DNA of 64,000 bases from Bacillus taeanensis (lineage in GTDB: Bacteria; Bacillota; Bacilli; Bacillales; UBA6769): positions 1-64,000 of the forward strand of contig NZ_QOCW01000019.1 of assembly GCF_003318295.1 (NCBI RefSeq), in the 5' to 3' direction. The notes under the pieces are model-generated. The model did no database searches, had not been told where the DNA came from, and saw only the letters and a program-made list of their open reading frames with translations. Below, piece after piece: positions 36,900 to 45,435 of the stretch. Positions within the stretch are counted from its first letter, which is position 1. Every line of letters begins with the position of its first letter. The translations under genes were made by a program, and so were the position numbers.

Positions 36900-36963
36900 G
36901 AGCTCATAAGCTTATTGAAGGATTTTTGCTGCACAGCATACGAGTTTGAAAGGAGAACAGCAG

Positions 36964-37146
36964 ATGTTTTTAAAAGAACTAACAAAAAATCGTTTCATTA
37001 CGATTCATTATCATAAAGACGGAATACTACAAACATGTAAGGGACTTGTTTATAATCTTGATTTATATGAACAAGCTCTTTTATTAAAAGATGAAAGTCA
37101 AAAGGTCTGCTCGATTCGCTTATCAGAAATAAAGGAAATTCATTAA
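36964..37146 (+). CDS. Small protein of unknown function, member of the island regulon
   Basis: A 60-residue soluble protein (MFLKELTKNRFITIHYHKDG...) with alternating hydrophobic pattern suggesting a small beta-barrel, somewhat like the YolD-like fold of Bacillus proteins, ending in IRLSEIKEIH. The frame opens at 36946 but the ATG at 36964 has an AAAGGAGA site before it. It is driven by a promoter carrying the same 20-bp element as the catabolic operons, the only clue to function: it may be a small regulator or accessory factor of that regulon. I do not recognise a characterised family. Confidence 0.7.
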   Translation: MFLKELTKNRFITIHYHKDGILQTCKGLVYNLDLYEQALLLKDESQKVCSIRLSEIKEIH

Positions 37147-37174
37147 TTGTTGTTTAGTTATTTATAAAAGACTG

Positions 37175-38056
37175 TTAAAAATCCAGTAAGTTGTGATCAG
37201 TTAACCATGAGTGGGCACAATCAATAAATTTTTTAGCGGCAGGCGACATCGTAAGCTTGGTAGCGATGCCGATCGATCGAAAATATTCGCTTTCCAAATT
37301 AACAATCCGAATGTTATCGGGAAGATGAGCTAACGTCATTTCCGGTCTAATGCTGATCCCTAAATTATTTTTTACCATTGCAATGATTGCCTGATCATCT
37401 GATACTTTGAATTTTACGTTTGGTTTAATATTGTTTTCTGTAAAAATTTGTTTGATCTCATTGTCCCAACCTTTGCTTGGCATAATTAAAGGTTCTGTTT
37501 GAATTTGTTCAAAGGAAATATGGTCTTGGTTATGAAGAGGGTGCTCTTCGGATAAAATACAAAGCATTTTATCTTTTTTTAAAGGGAGAAATTTCAGTGA
37601 TTGTGATGTTGGTGACGTAATAAAACCACAGTCAATGACTCCGTTTGACACCCAATCCTCCAAGGTCAAGTAATCTCCTTCAAACAATTTAACAGTGATT
37701 CCCGGATGAATCTCTTCAAATGTTTTTATAATATGAGGTAACCAGAGGGCGGCAACACTTGTGAATGTACCTATTCTCACTACCCCTACATCTAACCCCT
37801 TTATTGCTGCAGCTTCTTGTTTCATGCGGTCATGTAAACTCAGAATGTCACGAATATATGTAAGCATTCTCTCTCCATTATGCGTTAACTGAATACCTGA
37901 TCGTCCTCTTGTTAGTAAAGGAAATCCTAATTCATTTTCAAGACTAGTAATAGCATGACTAACACCGGATTGTGTTAAATTTAACATTTCGCCTGCTTTT
38001 GTAAGACTCCCTGAATCGACAACTGCTTGAAAAACTTCAAATCGACTAATTGTCAT
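37175..38056 (-). CDS. LysR-family transcriptional regulator
   Basis: A 293-residue LTTR. The winged HTH is in residues 1-60 (FEVFQAVVDSGSLTKAGEML, LTQSGVSHAITSLE), a linker helix follows, and the effector-binding domain runs from about residue 90 (VVRIGTFTSVAALWLPHI). I start at the ATG at 38056, seven bases after AAAGGAG, not the GTG at 38059. It is convergent with the small regulon protein and divergent from pucR. It could control an amino-acid catabolic gene here; LysR proteins often regulate a divergent neighbour, which would be pucR. Confidence 0.9.
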   Translation of the reverse strand: MTISRFEVFQAVVDSGSLTKAGEMLNLTQSGVSHAITSLENELGFPLLTRGRSGIQLTHNGERMLTYIRDILSLHDRMKQEAAAIKGLDVGVVRIGTFTSVAALWLPHIIKTFEEIHPGITVKLFEGDYLTLEDWVSNGVIDCGFITSPTSQSLKFLPLKKDKMLCILSEEHPLHNQDHISFEQIQTEPLIMPSKGWDNEIKQIFTENNIKPNVKFKVSDDQAIIAMVKNNLGISIRPEMTLAHLPDNIRIVNLESEYFRSIGIATKLTMSPAAKKFIDCAHSWLTDHNLLDF

Positions 38057-38581
38057 CACTTTTCTCCTTTAAGTATTAATTTATCTCATGTATAAGATTA
38101 TAAACATTCATTTTACTTATGTAAAACCTGTAAGTTATACTGAAAATAAGAGATTGAACTTTAGCTGAATGTTCTAATCTTAGTTTTATTGCAAGTTCAA
38201 AAAAAGTTAATTATTTTTTTAGAATAATTGAAAGCGCTTTAAATTTAATCGGGTAATAATCGATTTTCAATTATTTTTTAGTTTGTTTAATTAATATTGT
38301 TTTATTTTTCTAGTTGAAAATCTCTTTAATAAGCGATTTTAAAAGACTTTTTCTTCGTGTTGAGAATTGTTTTAAAAATAGTATGGGAGAATATATAACC
38401 ACATTATGGAAAGTTTATATAATTTTATAGATATAATAAATAATAAGCTAAGAGTAAATGAACAATCTCAATCATAAATTGATGAAGTGAATTGATAACC
38501 ATTACTTATAAAATGTTATAAAGAAGTCGGCTGCAAAAAAATCTTTACCTTTTTCCAACACTTAAGTAGGGGGAATTTTTA
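38057..38581. other. Long regulatory intergenic region between lysR and pucR
   Basis: A 525-base AT-rich region with no ORF. It contains a cre-like site at 38229 and several possible -10 hexamers (for example TATAAT-like near 38420). The island's 20-bp element is not present here, so pucR itself seems to be outside that regulon. Confidence 0.5.
38229..38242 (+). promoter_or_regulatory. Candidate CcpA catabolite-responsive element before pucR
   Basis: TGAAAGCGCTTTAA matches TGWNANCGNTNWCA at 13 of 14 positions and is nearly palindromic. Position upstream of the PucR regulator would place the whole catabolic island under carbon control. Confidence 0.5.
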
Positions 38582-40207
38582 ATGGAGTTTGAAATTAAAT
38601 TATCTGTGCAAGAAATTTTGCAAAATAAACATTTTGGACATACGAAAATAATCGCAGGAAAATCAGGCCTGCTCCGACCTGTCCAATGGGTTCATGTGCT
38701 GGAAGTCACCTCTATTGAACATCTTTTAAATGGAAATGAACTGATCCTTTCAACAGGAGTTGGGTGGAAAGAGGACAAAGATGCGTTTGTGTCACTCGTT
38801 CAAAAGTTTATTGATTCCAACGCAGCCGGACTTTGCATTGAATTAGGAACGTATATCTCTAAAATCCCGCAGGAAGTGATCGACTTAGCGGATGAAGCTA
38901 ATTTTCCAATTATTTCTTTCACGAAAGAAGTGCGGTTTATTGATATTACACAGGAGATTCATAGCCTTTTAATACAAAAACATTATCAAATTCTTTCTGA
39001 CCTGGAGAAGTATTCAAATCGCTTAAATCAATTGCTGCTGTCTGCTACTCCACAGCAAAAAGTGCTCCAGCTTTTACATGAGTATTTAAAAGTGACGGTC
39101 GTTTGTATTTCTAATCAAGGAAAAGTTCAAATTATTTCTAAAAAAGCACCGGACGAACAAGAAAAAATTTTTCAAATGTTAAAAGGGAATGAGATACCTC
39201 CACATGTAAATGTTGCTCATCAATCTGTACAAGCTTTAGATCAAACGTTTGCAGATTTATTTATTATTTCGGAAGCGGACGTTATTACGGAATTTGAATA
39301 TTTAATTTTAGACCGCAGTGCGATTGCGTTAGCTCAAAGTCTACTACGTGAGTTATATATTGAAGAACAACGAGTGGCGAAAGAAGCGGAATGGGTGAGC
39401 TGTTGGCTTGAAGGAAGACATAGTAATGAACAAATTCATCGCTATCTGTCCGAACTTGAACCTACTCTCACTCCAAATGGAGCGACGGTTTTAGTCTTTA
39501 AAGCTAATAATCTCGATAAAATAATGTCAGAATTTACTTATTTTAAAATCTATTTCCGTTCTATTTTTGAAAAACGCGGTATCTTTCTGTTATCTTCTAT
39601 CCAAAAAAATCAAATGGTTTTTATCCTGCTCAACAGTTGGAAAACGGATGAGTTTAAGCGTAGGGTGCAGGAAGGGATCGAGTCTTTAAAGAATTCTGAC
39701 TTTATAAAAAAGCAAAAACTTTCTGATCTTGAATTTAGCGTCGGGAAATTTGTTACTAATTTAAGTGAGGTAAAAAGTAGTTACCATACCGCAAAAGAAA
39801 CATTAAACATTCGCGAAAAAATGCCAAATGAACTGATTAGTTATTTTTATGAAGATTTATATATTTTCCGCCTTGTGTTAGCGGCTAATGAACAAGGAGT
39901 TCTTAGTGAATTCATTTCTGATTATTTAGGTCCTGTCTTATCACATGATCAGGAAAGCAATGGAGAATTGTTAAAAACATTAAAAATTTATTTGCAGTGT
40001 AAAGGTGCAAAAAAAGAAACAGCTGAACACCTCCACATTGTGCGCCAGACTCTTTATCATCGCCTTGAAAAATTGTATCAACTAATCGGAAAAGACTTTA
40101 TGGAGCCGTATAAACGTCAAGCTATTGAAGCGGCGATTTCTGCCTATGAATATACGTCTGCATCTAAGGCATCACCTGAATATACTGCTATCTCTAAAAC
40201 ATCATAA
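38582..40207 (+). CDS. PucR-family transcriptional regulator
   Basis: A 541-residue PucR/CdaR-superfamily regulator. The N-terminal PucR sensory domain spans about residues 8-125 (IAGKSGLLRPVQWVHVLEV, NELILSTGVGWKED), a GGDEF-like middle domain follows, and the C-terminal PucR-type HTH (residues 465-525) reads LLKTLKIYLQCKGAKKETAE and VRQTLYHRLEKLYQLIG. Members activate purine, amino-acid or GABA catabolism. It directly precedes the mmsA operon and is a strong candidate to bind the shared 20-bp element. A terminator isolates it from the next operon. Confidence 0.9.
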   Translation: MEFEIKLSVQEILQNKHFGHTKIIAGKSGLLRPVQWVHVLEVTSIEHLLNGNELILSTGVGWKEDKDAFVSLVQKFIDSNAAGLCIELGTYISKIPQEVIDLADEANFPIISFTKEVRFIDITQEIHSLLIQKHYQILSDLEKYSNRLNQLLLSATPQQKVLQLLHEYLKVTVVCISNQGKVQIISKKAPDEQEKIFQMLKGNEIPPHVNVAHQSVQALDQTFADLFIISEADVITEFEYLILDRSAIALAQSLLRELYIEEQRVAKEAEWVSCWLEGRHSNEQIHRYLSELEPTLTPNGATVLVFKANNLDKIMSEFTYFKIYFRSIFEKRGIFLLSSIQKNQMVFILLNSWKTDEFKRRVQEGIESLKNSDFIKKQKLSDLEFSVGKFVTNLSEVKSSYHTAKETLNIREKMPNELISYFYEDLYIFRLVLAANEQGVLSEFISDYLGPVLSHDQESNGELLKTLKIYLQCKGAKKETAEHLHIVRQTLYHRLEKLYQLIGKDFMEPYKRQAIEAAISAYEYTSASKASPEYTAISKTS

Positions 40208-40216
40208 TTTTTTAAA

Positions 40217-40243
40217 GAAACCCTTTACTTGGGTTTTTTTTGT
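40217..40243 (+). terminator. Terminator after pucR
   Basis: Short stem AAACCC / GGGTTT with T run of eight. Confidence 0.7.
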
Positions 40244-40402
40244 ACTTTAAGAAAGTTTACCTTTATTTAAAAAGGATTAAAGTGTAAGAAAAACTAAGGC
40301 TTTCGCTAAAAAACTTGGCGACAAGACAAGTTCTTCTAATAGTACATCTTGTAAATAGTTAGATAGGTTATCACTCATCATGTAGAAAAAAAACGCAAAT
40401 TA

Positions 40403-40447
40403 TTTTACACAGTGTCTAATGAGGAAAAGTTTTCTGACAACTATAAT
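40403..40447 (+). promoter_or_regulatory. Regulon element copy 2 plus -10 hexamer
   Basis: TTTTACACAGTGTCTAATGA (40403-40422), 19 bases, then TATAAT (40442-40447), 45 bases before the mmsA start. The ACA-N3-TGT part is a small inverted repeat. Confidence 0.8.
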
Positions 40448-40491
40448 GAGTTCAAAGAGTTGTTATCCTTTCAAAAACAGGAGGTTTTACA

Positions 40492-41949
40492 ATGGAATTA
40501 ACACAAACTGTGCAAACATTAAAAAACTATATCGGTGGACAATGGGTAGAATCAACAAGTGACAAAATTGAAGAAGTACCAAACCCGGCAACAGGTGAAG
40601 TAATCGCTCGCGTGCCGATTTCCTCTCGCGAAGATTTAGATCACGCTGTTGCGACTGCGGAAGAGGCATTCAAAAAGTGGAGAAAAGTTGCTGTCCCTAA
40701 ACGTGCCCGTATTTTATTCAAATACCAACAGCTGCTCGTTGAGAATTGGGATGAATTAGCGAAGCTTGTTACATTAGAAAACGGTAAAAGTTATGATGAA
40801 GCATACGGAGAAGTGCTGCGCGGTATTGAATGTGTGGAATTTGCCGCAAATGCGCCAACTTTAATAATGGGTCAGCAGCTTCCGGATATTGCAACAGGTG
40901 TTGAATCAGGAATGTACCGTTATCCAATCGGAGTAATTAGCGGGATTACACCGTTTAACTTTCCAATGATGGTACCATGTTGGATGTTCCCGCTTGCGAT
41001 CGCATGCGGAAACACATTTGTGTTAAAACCATCTGAACGAACACCGCTACTTGCTAATCGTTTAGCAGAACTATTTAAAGAAGCCGGACTTCCGGATGGC
41101 GTATTAAACATTGTGCATGGCGCCCATGATGTGGTAAATGGCATTTTGGAAAATGAAGATGTGAAGGCTGTATCTTTCGTTGGTTCGCAGCCTGTCGCTG
41201 AGTATGTATACAGAACAGCAGCAGCGAACGGCAAACGTGTTCAAGCGCTTGCGGGAGCGAAAAACCATTCGATCGTTATGCCGGATGCTGACTTAGATAA
41301 TACGGTAAGCAATATTATTGGTGCTGCATTTGGATCTGCAGGTGAACGTTGTATGGCCGCTTCGGTTGTCGTTGCAGTTGGAGATGTTGCCGACGAATTA
41401 GTAAGCCGACTGAAACAAGCAGCCGATGACATTAAGATCGGTAACGGAATGGATAAAGGCGTATTCCTTGGCCCGGTTATTCGCGATTCCCATAAAGAAC
41501 GTACGATTAGCTATATTGAAACAGGTGAAAAAGAGGGAGCTTCTCTTATTCGCGATGGAAGAAAAGATGCAGCGAATGAGCAGGGATACTTCGTAGGTCC
41601 TACACTGTTTGACAACGTTCAACCTGATATGAAAATTTGGCAGGATGAAATTTTTGCTCCTGTGTTAGCGATTGTACGAGTGGAAAACTTAGAGGAAGCA
41701 ATCGCGCTTACAAATAAATCTGAATTTGCAAATGGAGCATGCTTATATACGGACAGTGCGAATGCAATCCGTCAATTCCGTGAAGAAATAGATGCAGGTA
41801 TGCTTGGAGTGAATCTTGGAGTTCCTGCTCCAATGGCATTTTTCCCATTCTCAGGTTATAAAAGATCGTTCTATGGTGATCTTCATGCAAACGGAAAAGA
41901 CGGGGTAGAATTCTATACTCGTAAGAAAATGCTTACAGCTCGTTATTAG
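40492..41949 (+). CDS. mmsA: CoA-acylating methylmalonate-semialdehyde dehydrogenase
   Basis: A 485-residue aldehyde dehydrogenase of the MMSDH branch, which converts malonate or methylmalonate semialdehyde, NAD and CoA to acetyl- or propionyl-CoA. Branch marks are [30 protein letters not shown] (the general-base Glu of ordinary ALDHs is replaced, as expected for MMSDH) and the catalytic Cys in SAGERCMA near residue 286. It pairs with the omega-aminotransferase 33 bases downstream: the aminotransferase would give malonate semialdehyde from beta-alanine, or methylmalonate semialdehyde from 3-aminoisobutyrate. A CAGGAGG site precedes the start. Similar genes named iolA act in inositol breakdown, but no iol gene is near. 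Confidence 0.9.
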   Translation: MELTQTVQTLKNYIGGQWVESTSDKIEEVPNPATGEVIARVPISSREDLDHAVATAEEAFKKWRKVAVPKRARILFKYQQLLVENWDELAKLVTLENGKSYDEAYGEVLRGIECVEFAANAPTLIMGQQLPDIATGVESGMYRYPIGVISGITPFNFPMMVPCWMFPLAIACGNTFVLKPSERTPLLANRLAELFKEAGLPDGVLNIVHGAHDVVNGILENEDVKAVSFVGSQPVAEYVYRTAAANGKRVQALAGAKNHSIVMPDADLDNTVSNIIGAAFGSAGERCMAASVVVAVGDVADELVSRLKQAADDIKIGNGMDKGVFLGPVIRDSHKERTISYIETGEKEGASLIRDGRKDAANEQGYFVGPTLFDNVQPDMKIWQDEIFAPVLAIVRVENLEEAIALTNKSEFANGACLYTDSANAIRQFREEIDAGMLGVNLGVPAPMAFFPFSGYKRSFYGDLHANGKDGVEFYTRKKMLTARY

Positions 41950-41982
41950 AAAAGGGATGGAATACAACCATTAAAGAATAGA

Positions 41983-43338
41983 ATGGGGTTGAGTATTGTG
42001 CAAACAACACAACAAACACAAAGCTTGCAGCAAACAGATAAAAAATATCTTTGGCATGCAATGAGAGGAGCAAATCCTCATCAAGCCAATTTAATTATTA
42101 AAGAAGCAGAAGGCGCATGGGTAACAGATATTGATGGAAATCGTTATTTAGACGGGATGTCAGGTCTTTGGTGTGTAAATGTTGGCTATGGCCGTAAAGA
42201 GCTTGCGGAAGCGGCTTATGAACAGCTGAAAGAAATGCCGTACTTTCCTTTATCACAAAGTCACATTCCGGCGATTAAATTAGCAGAAAAATTAAATGAG
42301 TGGCTCGGTGATGAGTACGTTATTTTCTTTTCGAACAGCGGCTCAGAAGCGAATGAGACAGCGTTTAAAATTGCCCGTCAATATCATCATCAAAAAGGTG
42401 ATCACAACCGCTATAAATTTATTTCGCGTTATCGTGCGTATCATGGGAATTCAATGGGAGCTCTTGCAGCAACAGGACAAGCACAGCGAAAGTATAAATA
42501 TGAACCGCTTGGACAAGGGTTTCTGCATGTAGCACCGCCTGATACGTATCGCAATCCAGATGATGTTCATACACTGGAGAGTGCTGATGAAATCGATCGT
42601 GTGATGACATGGGAATTAAGCCAAACGGTAGCAGGCGTCATTATGGAACCGATTATTACGGGCGGCGGAATTTTAATACCTCCTGATGGCTACATGGCAA
42701 AAGTAAAAGAAATTTGTGAAAAGCACGGCGCGCTGCTTATTTCTGACGAAGTGATCTGCGGATTTGGCCGCACTGGAAAACCGTTTGGGTTTATGAACTA
42801 TGATGTAAAACCAGATATTATTACAATGGCCAAAGGCATTACAAGTGCCTATCTTCCGCTGTCAGCGACAGCAGTAAAAAGAGAAATTTATGAAGCATAT
42901 ACAGGCAGTGACGATTATGATCGCTTCCGTCATGTTAATACGTTTGGCGGAAATCCGGCGGCCTGCGCGCTGGCTTTGAAGAATTTAGAAATTATGGAAA
43001 ATGAAAAGCTGATTGAACGCTCGAAAGAACTGGGCGAACGATTATTACGTGAACTAGAAGAAATCAAGGATCATCCAAATGTAGGCGATGTGCGAGGTAA
43101 AGGTCTTCTTTTAGGAATTGAATTAGTGGAAAATAAAGAAACAAAAGAACCGGCGGCCGTTGAAAAATTAAACAAAGTCATTGCAGCTTGTAAAGAAAAA
43201 GGCCTGATTATCGGCAAAAATGGTGATACCGTTGCAGGTTATAATAATATTTTGCAGCTTTCTCCTCCATTAAGTATTACAGAAGATGATTTTAGCTTTA
43301 TTGTAAATACGTTAAAAGAAAGTATCTTTCAATTGTAG
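41983..43338 (+). CDS. Class III omega-amino acid:pyruvate aminotransferase
   Basis: A 451-residue PLP aminotransferase, fold type I class III. PLP contacts include SNSGSEANETAFKIARQ, RAYHGNSMGALAATG, ISDEVICGFGRTG and the Schiff-base Lys in MAKGITSAYLPLSA near residue 285. Homologues move the terminal amino group of beta-alanine, 3-aminoisobutyrate or similar amines to pyruvate. The start is uncertain: the ATG at 41983 lacks a good ribosome binding site, whereas the GTG at 41998 has GGGGTTGAG before it. Alanine formed would be recycled by the alanine dehydrogenase at 53211. Confidence 0.87.
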   Translation: MGLSIVQTTQQTQSLQQTDKKYLWHAMRGANPHQANLIIKEAEGAWVTDIDGNRYLDGMSGLWCVNVGYGRKELAEAAYEQLKEMPYFPLSQSHIPAIKLAEKLNEWLGDEYVIFFSNSGSEANETAFKIARQYHHQKGDHNRYKFISRYRAYHGNSMGALAATGQAQRKYKYEPLGQGFLHVAPPDTYRNPDDVHTLESADEIDRVMTWELSQTVAGVIMEPIITGGGILIPPDGYMAKVKEICEKHGALLISDEVICGFGRTGKPFGFMNYDVKPDIITMAKGITSAYLPLSATAVKREIYEAYTGSDDYDRFRHVNTFGGNPAACALALKNLEIMENEKLIERSKELGERLLRELEEIKDHPNVGDVRGKGLLLGIELVENKETKEPAAVEKLNKVIAACKEKGLIIGKNGDTVAGYNNILQLSPPLSITEDDFSFIVNTLKESIFQL

Positions 43339-43378
43339 TTGTGAAGCTGTGAAATAGGAGTTAATGAATAGATTAATT

Positions 43379-43412
43379 AAAAAACGATGGGGGATTTTCC
43401 TCATCGTTTTTT
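43379..43412 (+). terminator. Terminator after aminotransferase
   Basis: Stem AAAACGATG / CATCGTTTT with inner GGGGA / CCT pairing and T run. Confidence 0.85.
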
Positions 43413-43560
43413 ATATACTATGATGTAAAAAACTGCGCGTTATTCAAACGGGTGATTTACTAATTGAGCTGTTGGAGTCATAAAAGAGAGGTTTTTTCTC
43501 TCCCTTAAAAAGGACAAAGCTTTATTTTAAATTCTCATGTAAAATGATTAGATAGCAATC

Positions 43561-43605
43561 TTTAACACTATGTCTAATGAGATGATGATGAAAAACTATT
43601 ATATT
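43561..43605 (+). promoter_or_regulatory. Regulon element copy 3 plus -10 hexamer
   Basis: TTTAACACTATGTCTAATGA (43561-43580), 19 bases, then TATATT (43600-43605), 71 bases before the symporter start. Confidence 0.75.
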
Positions 43606-43675
43606 TAAATTAGCAAAACATTTCTGAATATTTAGAGTTCATGATAAAAAATTCGTTGTAGGATGGTGAAGCTTA

Positions 43676-45160
43676 ATGCAATCAGTTGTCAATTGGTTGA
43701 ATGGGATCGTTTGGAGTTCTGCATTAGTCTATCTTATTTTAGGGGTAGGACTATTTTACTCAATCACTACTCGTTTTTTCCAAATCAGGCATCTTAAAGA
43801 GATGGTAAAACTAACATTTAAAGGTGATAGTTCTGAAGCTGGCGTTTCTTCTTTCCAAGCCTTATCGATGTCAGTTGGAAGTAGGGTCGGAATTGGTAAT
43901 ATTGCAGGTGTTGCAACAGCGATTGCTTATGGTGGTCCGGGGGCAATCTTTTGGATGTGGGTAATGGCGTTTTTCTCAGCGGGTACTTCATTTGTAGAAA
44001 CAACGCTTGCACAAGTATATAAAAGTAAACAAGATGGCCAATACCGAGGCGGGTCCCCTTATTACATAGGAAAGGGCCTAAAACTAGAATGGTATGCCGT
44101 GTTATTCGCTGTTGTAACAATGGTTTCAATGGCTGTTCTTGTACCGAGCATACAAGTAAATACAATTGCTCTTTCGATGGAAAGTGCGTTTGGTATTAAT
44201 CCTTTAGTTACTGGATTTATTCTTGTTATCATGCTTGGAGCAGTTATTTTTGGGAGCGTTAAACGAATTGCAAACACTGCACAAATAGTAGTGCCTTTTA
44301 TGGCGATCGGTTATATACTCGTTTGTGCCTTTGTTTTAATTACAAATCTTTCACAATTACCAGGTGTGATCGTACTGATCTTTTCAAGTGCCTTCAGTGC
44401 AGATGCTACTTTTGGTGGACTGATTGGTTCAGCAATTTCTTGGGGCGTACAGCGCGGTGCTTTTTCAAATGCTGCAGGGTTCGGTAGTGAAACATTTGAA
44501 AGTGGGGCTGCAGAAGTATCTCATCCAGCTAAACAAGGGTTAGTTCAAGCCTTTTCTGTTTATGTTGATACGTTAATTTTATGTTCTGCAACCGCATTCA
44601 TGATTCTTGTAACAGGCATGTACAATGTCGAATCCCCGAGCGGCTCGTCCATTGTAAATAATGTCGGTGAAGTTGAACCTGGTTCCATTTACTCTCAGAT
44701 GGCAGTTGAATCGGTATTACCTGGATTTGGAGCGCCTTTTGTTGCGCTAGCGATTTTCTTCTTTGCTTTTACGAGTCTTATCACGTATTCTTACAAAGCA
44801 GAAACAAGTCTTGCTTTTATTAATCGCAATCGAAAAGTAAAGGTAACATGGCCGCTAAATGTGTTAAAGGTAGCTCTTTTAGTTGTTGTTCTCTACAGCA
44901 GTACGAATTCTGCGGGCCTCGCATGGTCGTTCGGAGACTTAGGATTTGGAATTATGACGTGGTTAAATCTTATTGCAATCTTATTTTTAACAAAACCTGC
45001 ATTAAAAGTATTAAAAGATTATGAAACCCAGAAAAAAGCAGGAAAAGATCCTGTATTCAAGCCTTCCAATGTAGGTATTAAAGGAGCAGATTTTTGGGAA
45101 GAGGAATATAAGGAAACGCCGAGCCATTTATCGAAAGAAAGAAAATCTGTACCTATGTAA
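43676..45160 (+). CDS. Sodium:alanine/glycine symporter (AGCS family)
   Basis: A 494-residue membrane protein with about eleven helices of the AGCS family, which imports alanine, glycine or related small amino acids with sodium. Family blocks are VGSRVGIGNIAGVATAI, GGPGAIFWMW, FVETTLAQVYK, RGGSPYYIGKGL, WGVQRGAFSNAAGFGSE and FAFTSLITYSYKAE. It is monocistronic and has the island's promoter element. Given the neighbours its substrate could be alanine, beta-alanine or a D-amino or imino acid. The C-terminal tail is hydrophilic and cytoplasmic. Confidence 0.92.
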   Translation: MQSVVNWLNGIVWSSALVYLILGVGLFYSITTRFFQIRHLKEMVKLTFKGDSSEAGVSSFQALSMSVGSRVGIGNIAGVATAIAYGGPGAIFWMWVMAFFSAGTSFVETTLAQVYKSKQDGQYRGGSPYYIGKGLKLEWYAVLFAVVTMVSMAVLVPSIQVNTIALSMESAFGINPLVTGFILVIMLGAVIFGSVKRIANTAQIVVPFMAIGYILVCAFVLITNLSQLPGVIVLIFSSAFSADATFGGLIGSAISWGVQRGAFSNAAGFGSETFESGAAEVSHPAKQGLVQAFSVYVDTLILCSATAFMILVTGMYNVESPSGSSIVNNVGEVEPGSIYSQMAVESVLPGFGAPFVALAIFFFAFTSLITYSYKAETSLAFINRNRKVKVTWPLNVLKVALLVVVLYSSTNSAGLAWSFGDLGFGIMTWLNLIAILFLTKPALKVLKDYETQKKAGKDPVFKPSNVGIKGADFWEEEYKETPSHLSKERKSVPM

Positions 45161-45194
45161 AAGTAGTTATTAATAGATGAATATTACTTATTTT

Positions 45195-45230
45195 GAACAG
45201 ACGATTCTTTGAATTGTCTGTTCTTTTTTT
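45195..45230 (+). terminator. Terminator after the alanine symporter
   Basis: Twelve-base stem GAACAGACGATT / AATTGTCTGTTC (one G-T pair), five-base loop and seven T. Confidence 0.9.
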
Positions 45231-45322
45231 ATGCAGCATTCTCTCATACCAGCAGATAAAAGGACATTGTGACTATAAAAGTACGATTTCTTTCAATGAT
45301 GTTAAATAAATAAGGCGATACA

Positions 45323-45367
45323 TTTTACACACTGTCCAATGAAGAACAGTTACAGCTGATGTATCTT
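45323..45367 (+). promoter_or_regulatory. Regulon element copy 4 plus -10 hexamer
   Basis: TTTTACACACTGTCCAATGA (45323-45342), 19 bases, then TATCTT (45362-45367), 69 bases before the aldehyde dehydrogenase that starts the seven-gene operon. Confidence 0.75.
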
Positions 45368-45435
45368 TAAATTAGTTGATAATTAAAAAATTCTAAATTT
45401 TAAAACTCTAGTGGAAAGATGAAGAGGTGATCGCA

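Larger units (their letters stand above)
36602..36963. other. Intergenic region with coding relic, terminator and regulon promoter
   Basis: A short open stretch ending at about 36746 (ARWSGDYEVQKTEWVKIL) has no start and is not recognised; it may be the tail of a lost gene. A hairpin GCGCATCACT / AAGTGGTGCGC (36756-36783) followed by TTTTAT is a likely terminator. The regulon element and -10 hexamer described at 36855 follow. Confidence 0.4.

Noticed and set aside
38057-38581. Search for the 20-bp element upstream of pucR for autoregulation
   Set aside because: No copy with the TGTCTAATGA core was found in this interval.
43339-43675. Possible glycine riboswitch before the alanine symporter
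   Set aside because: No conserved glycine-aptamer core could be seen; the region is explained by a terminator and the regulon promoter.
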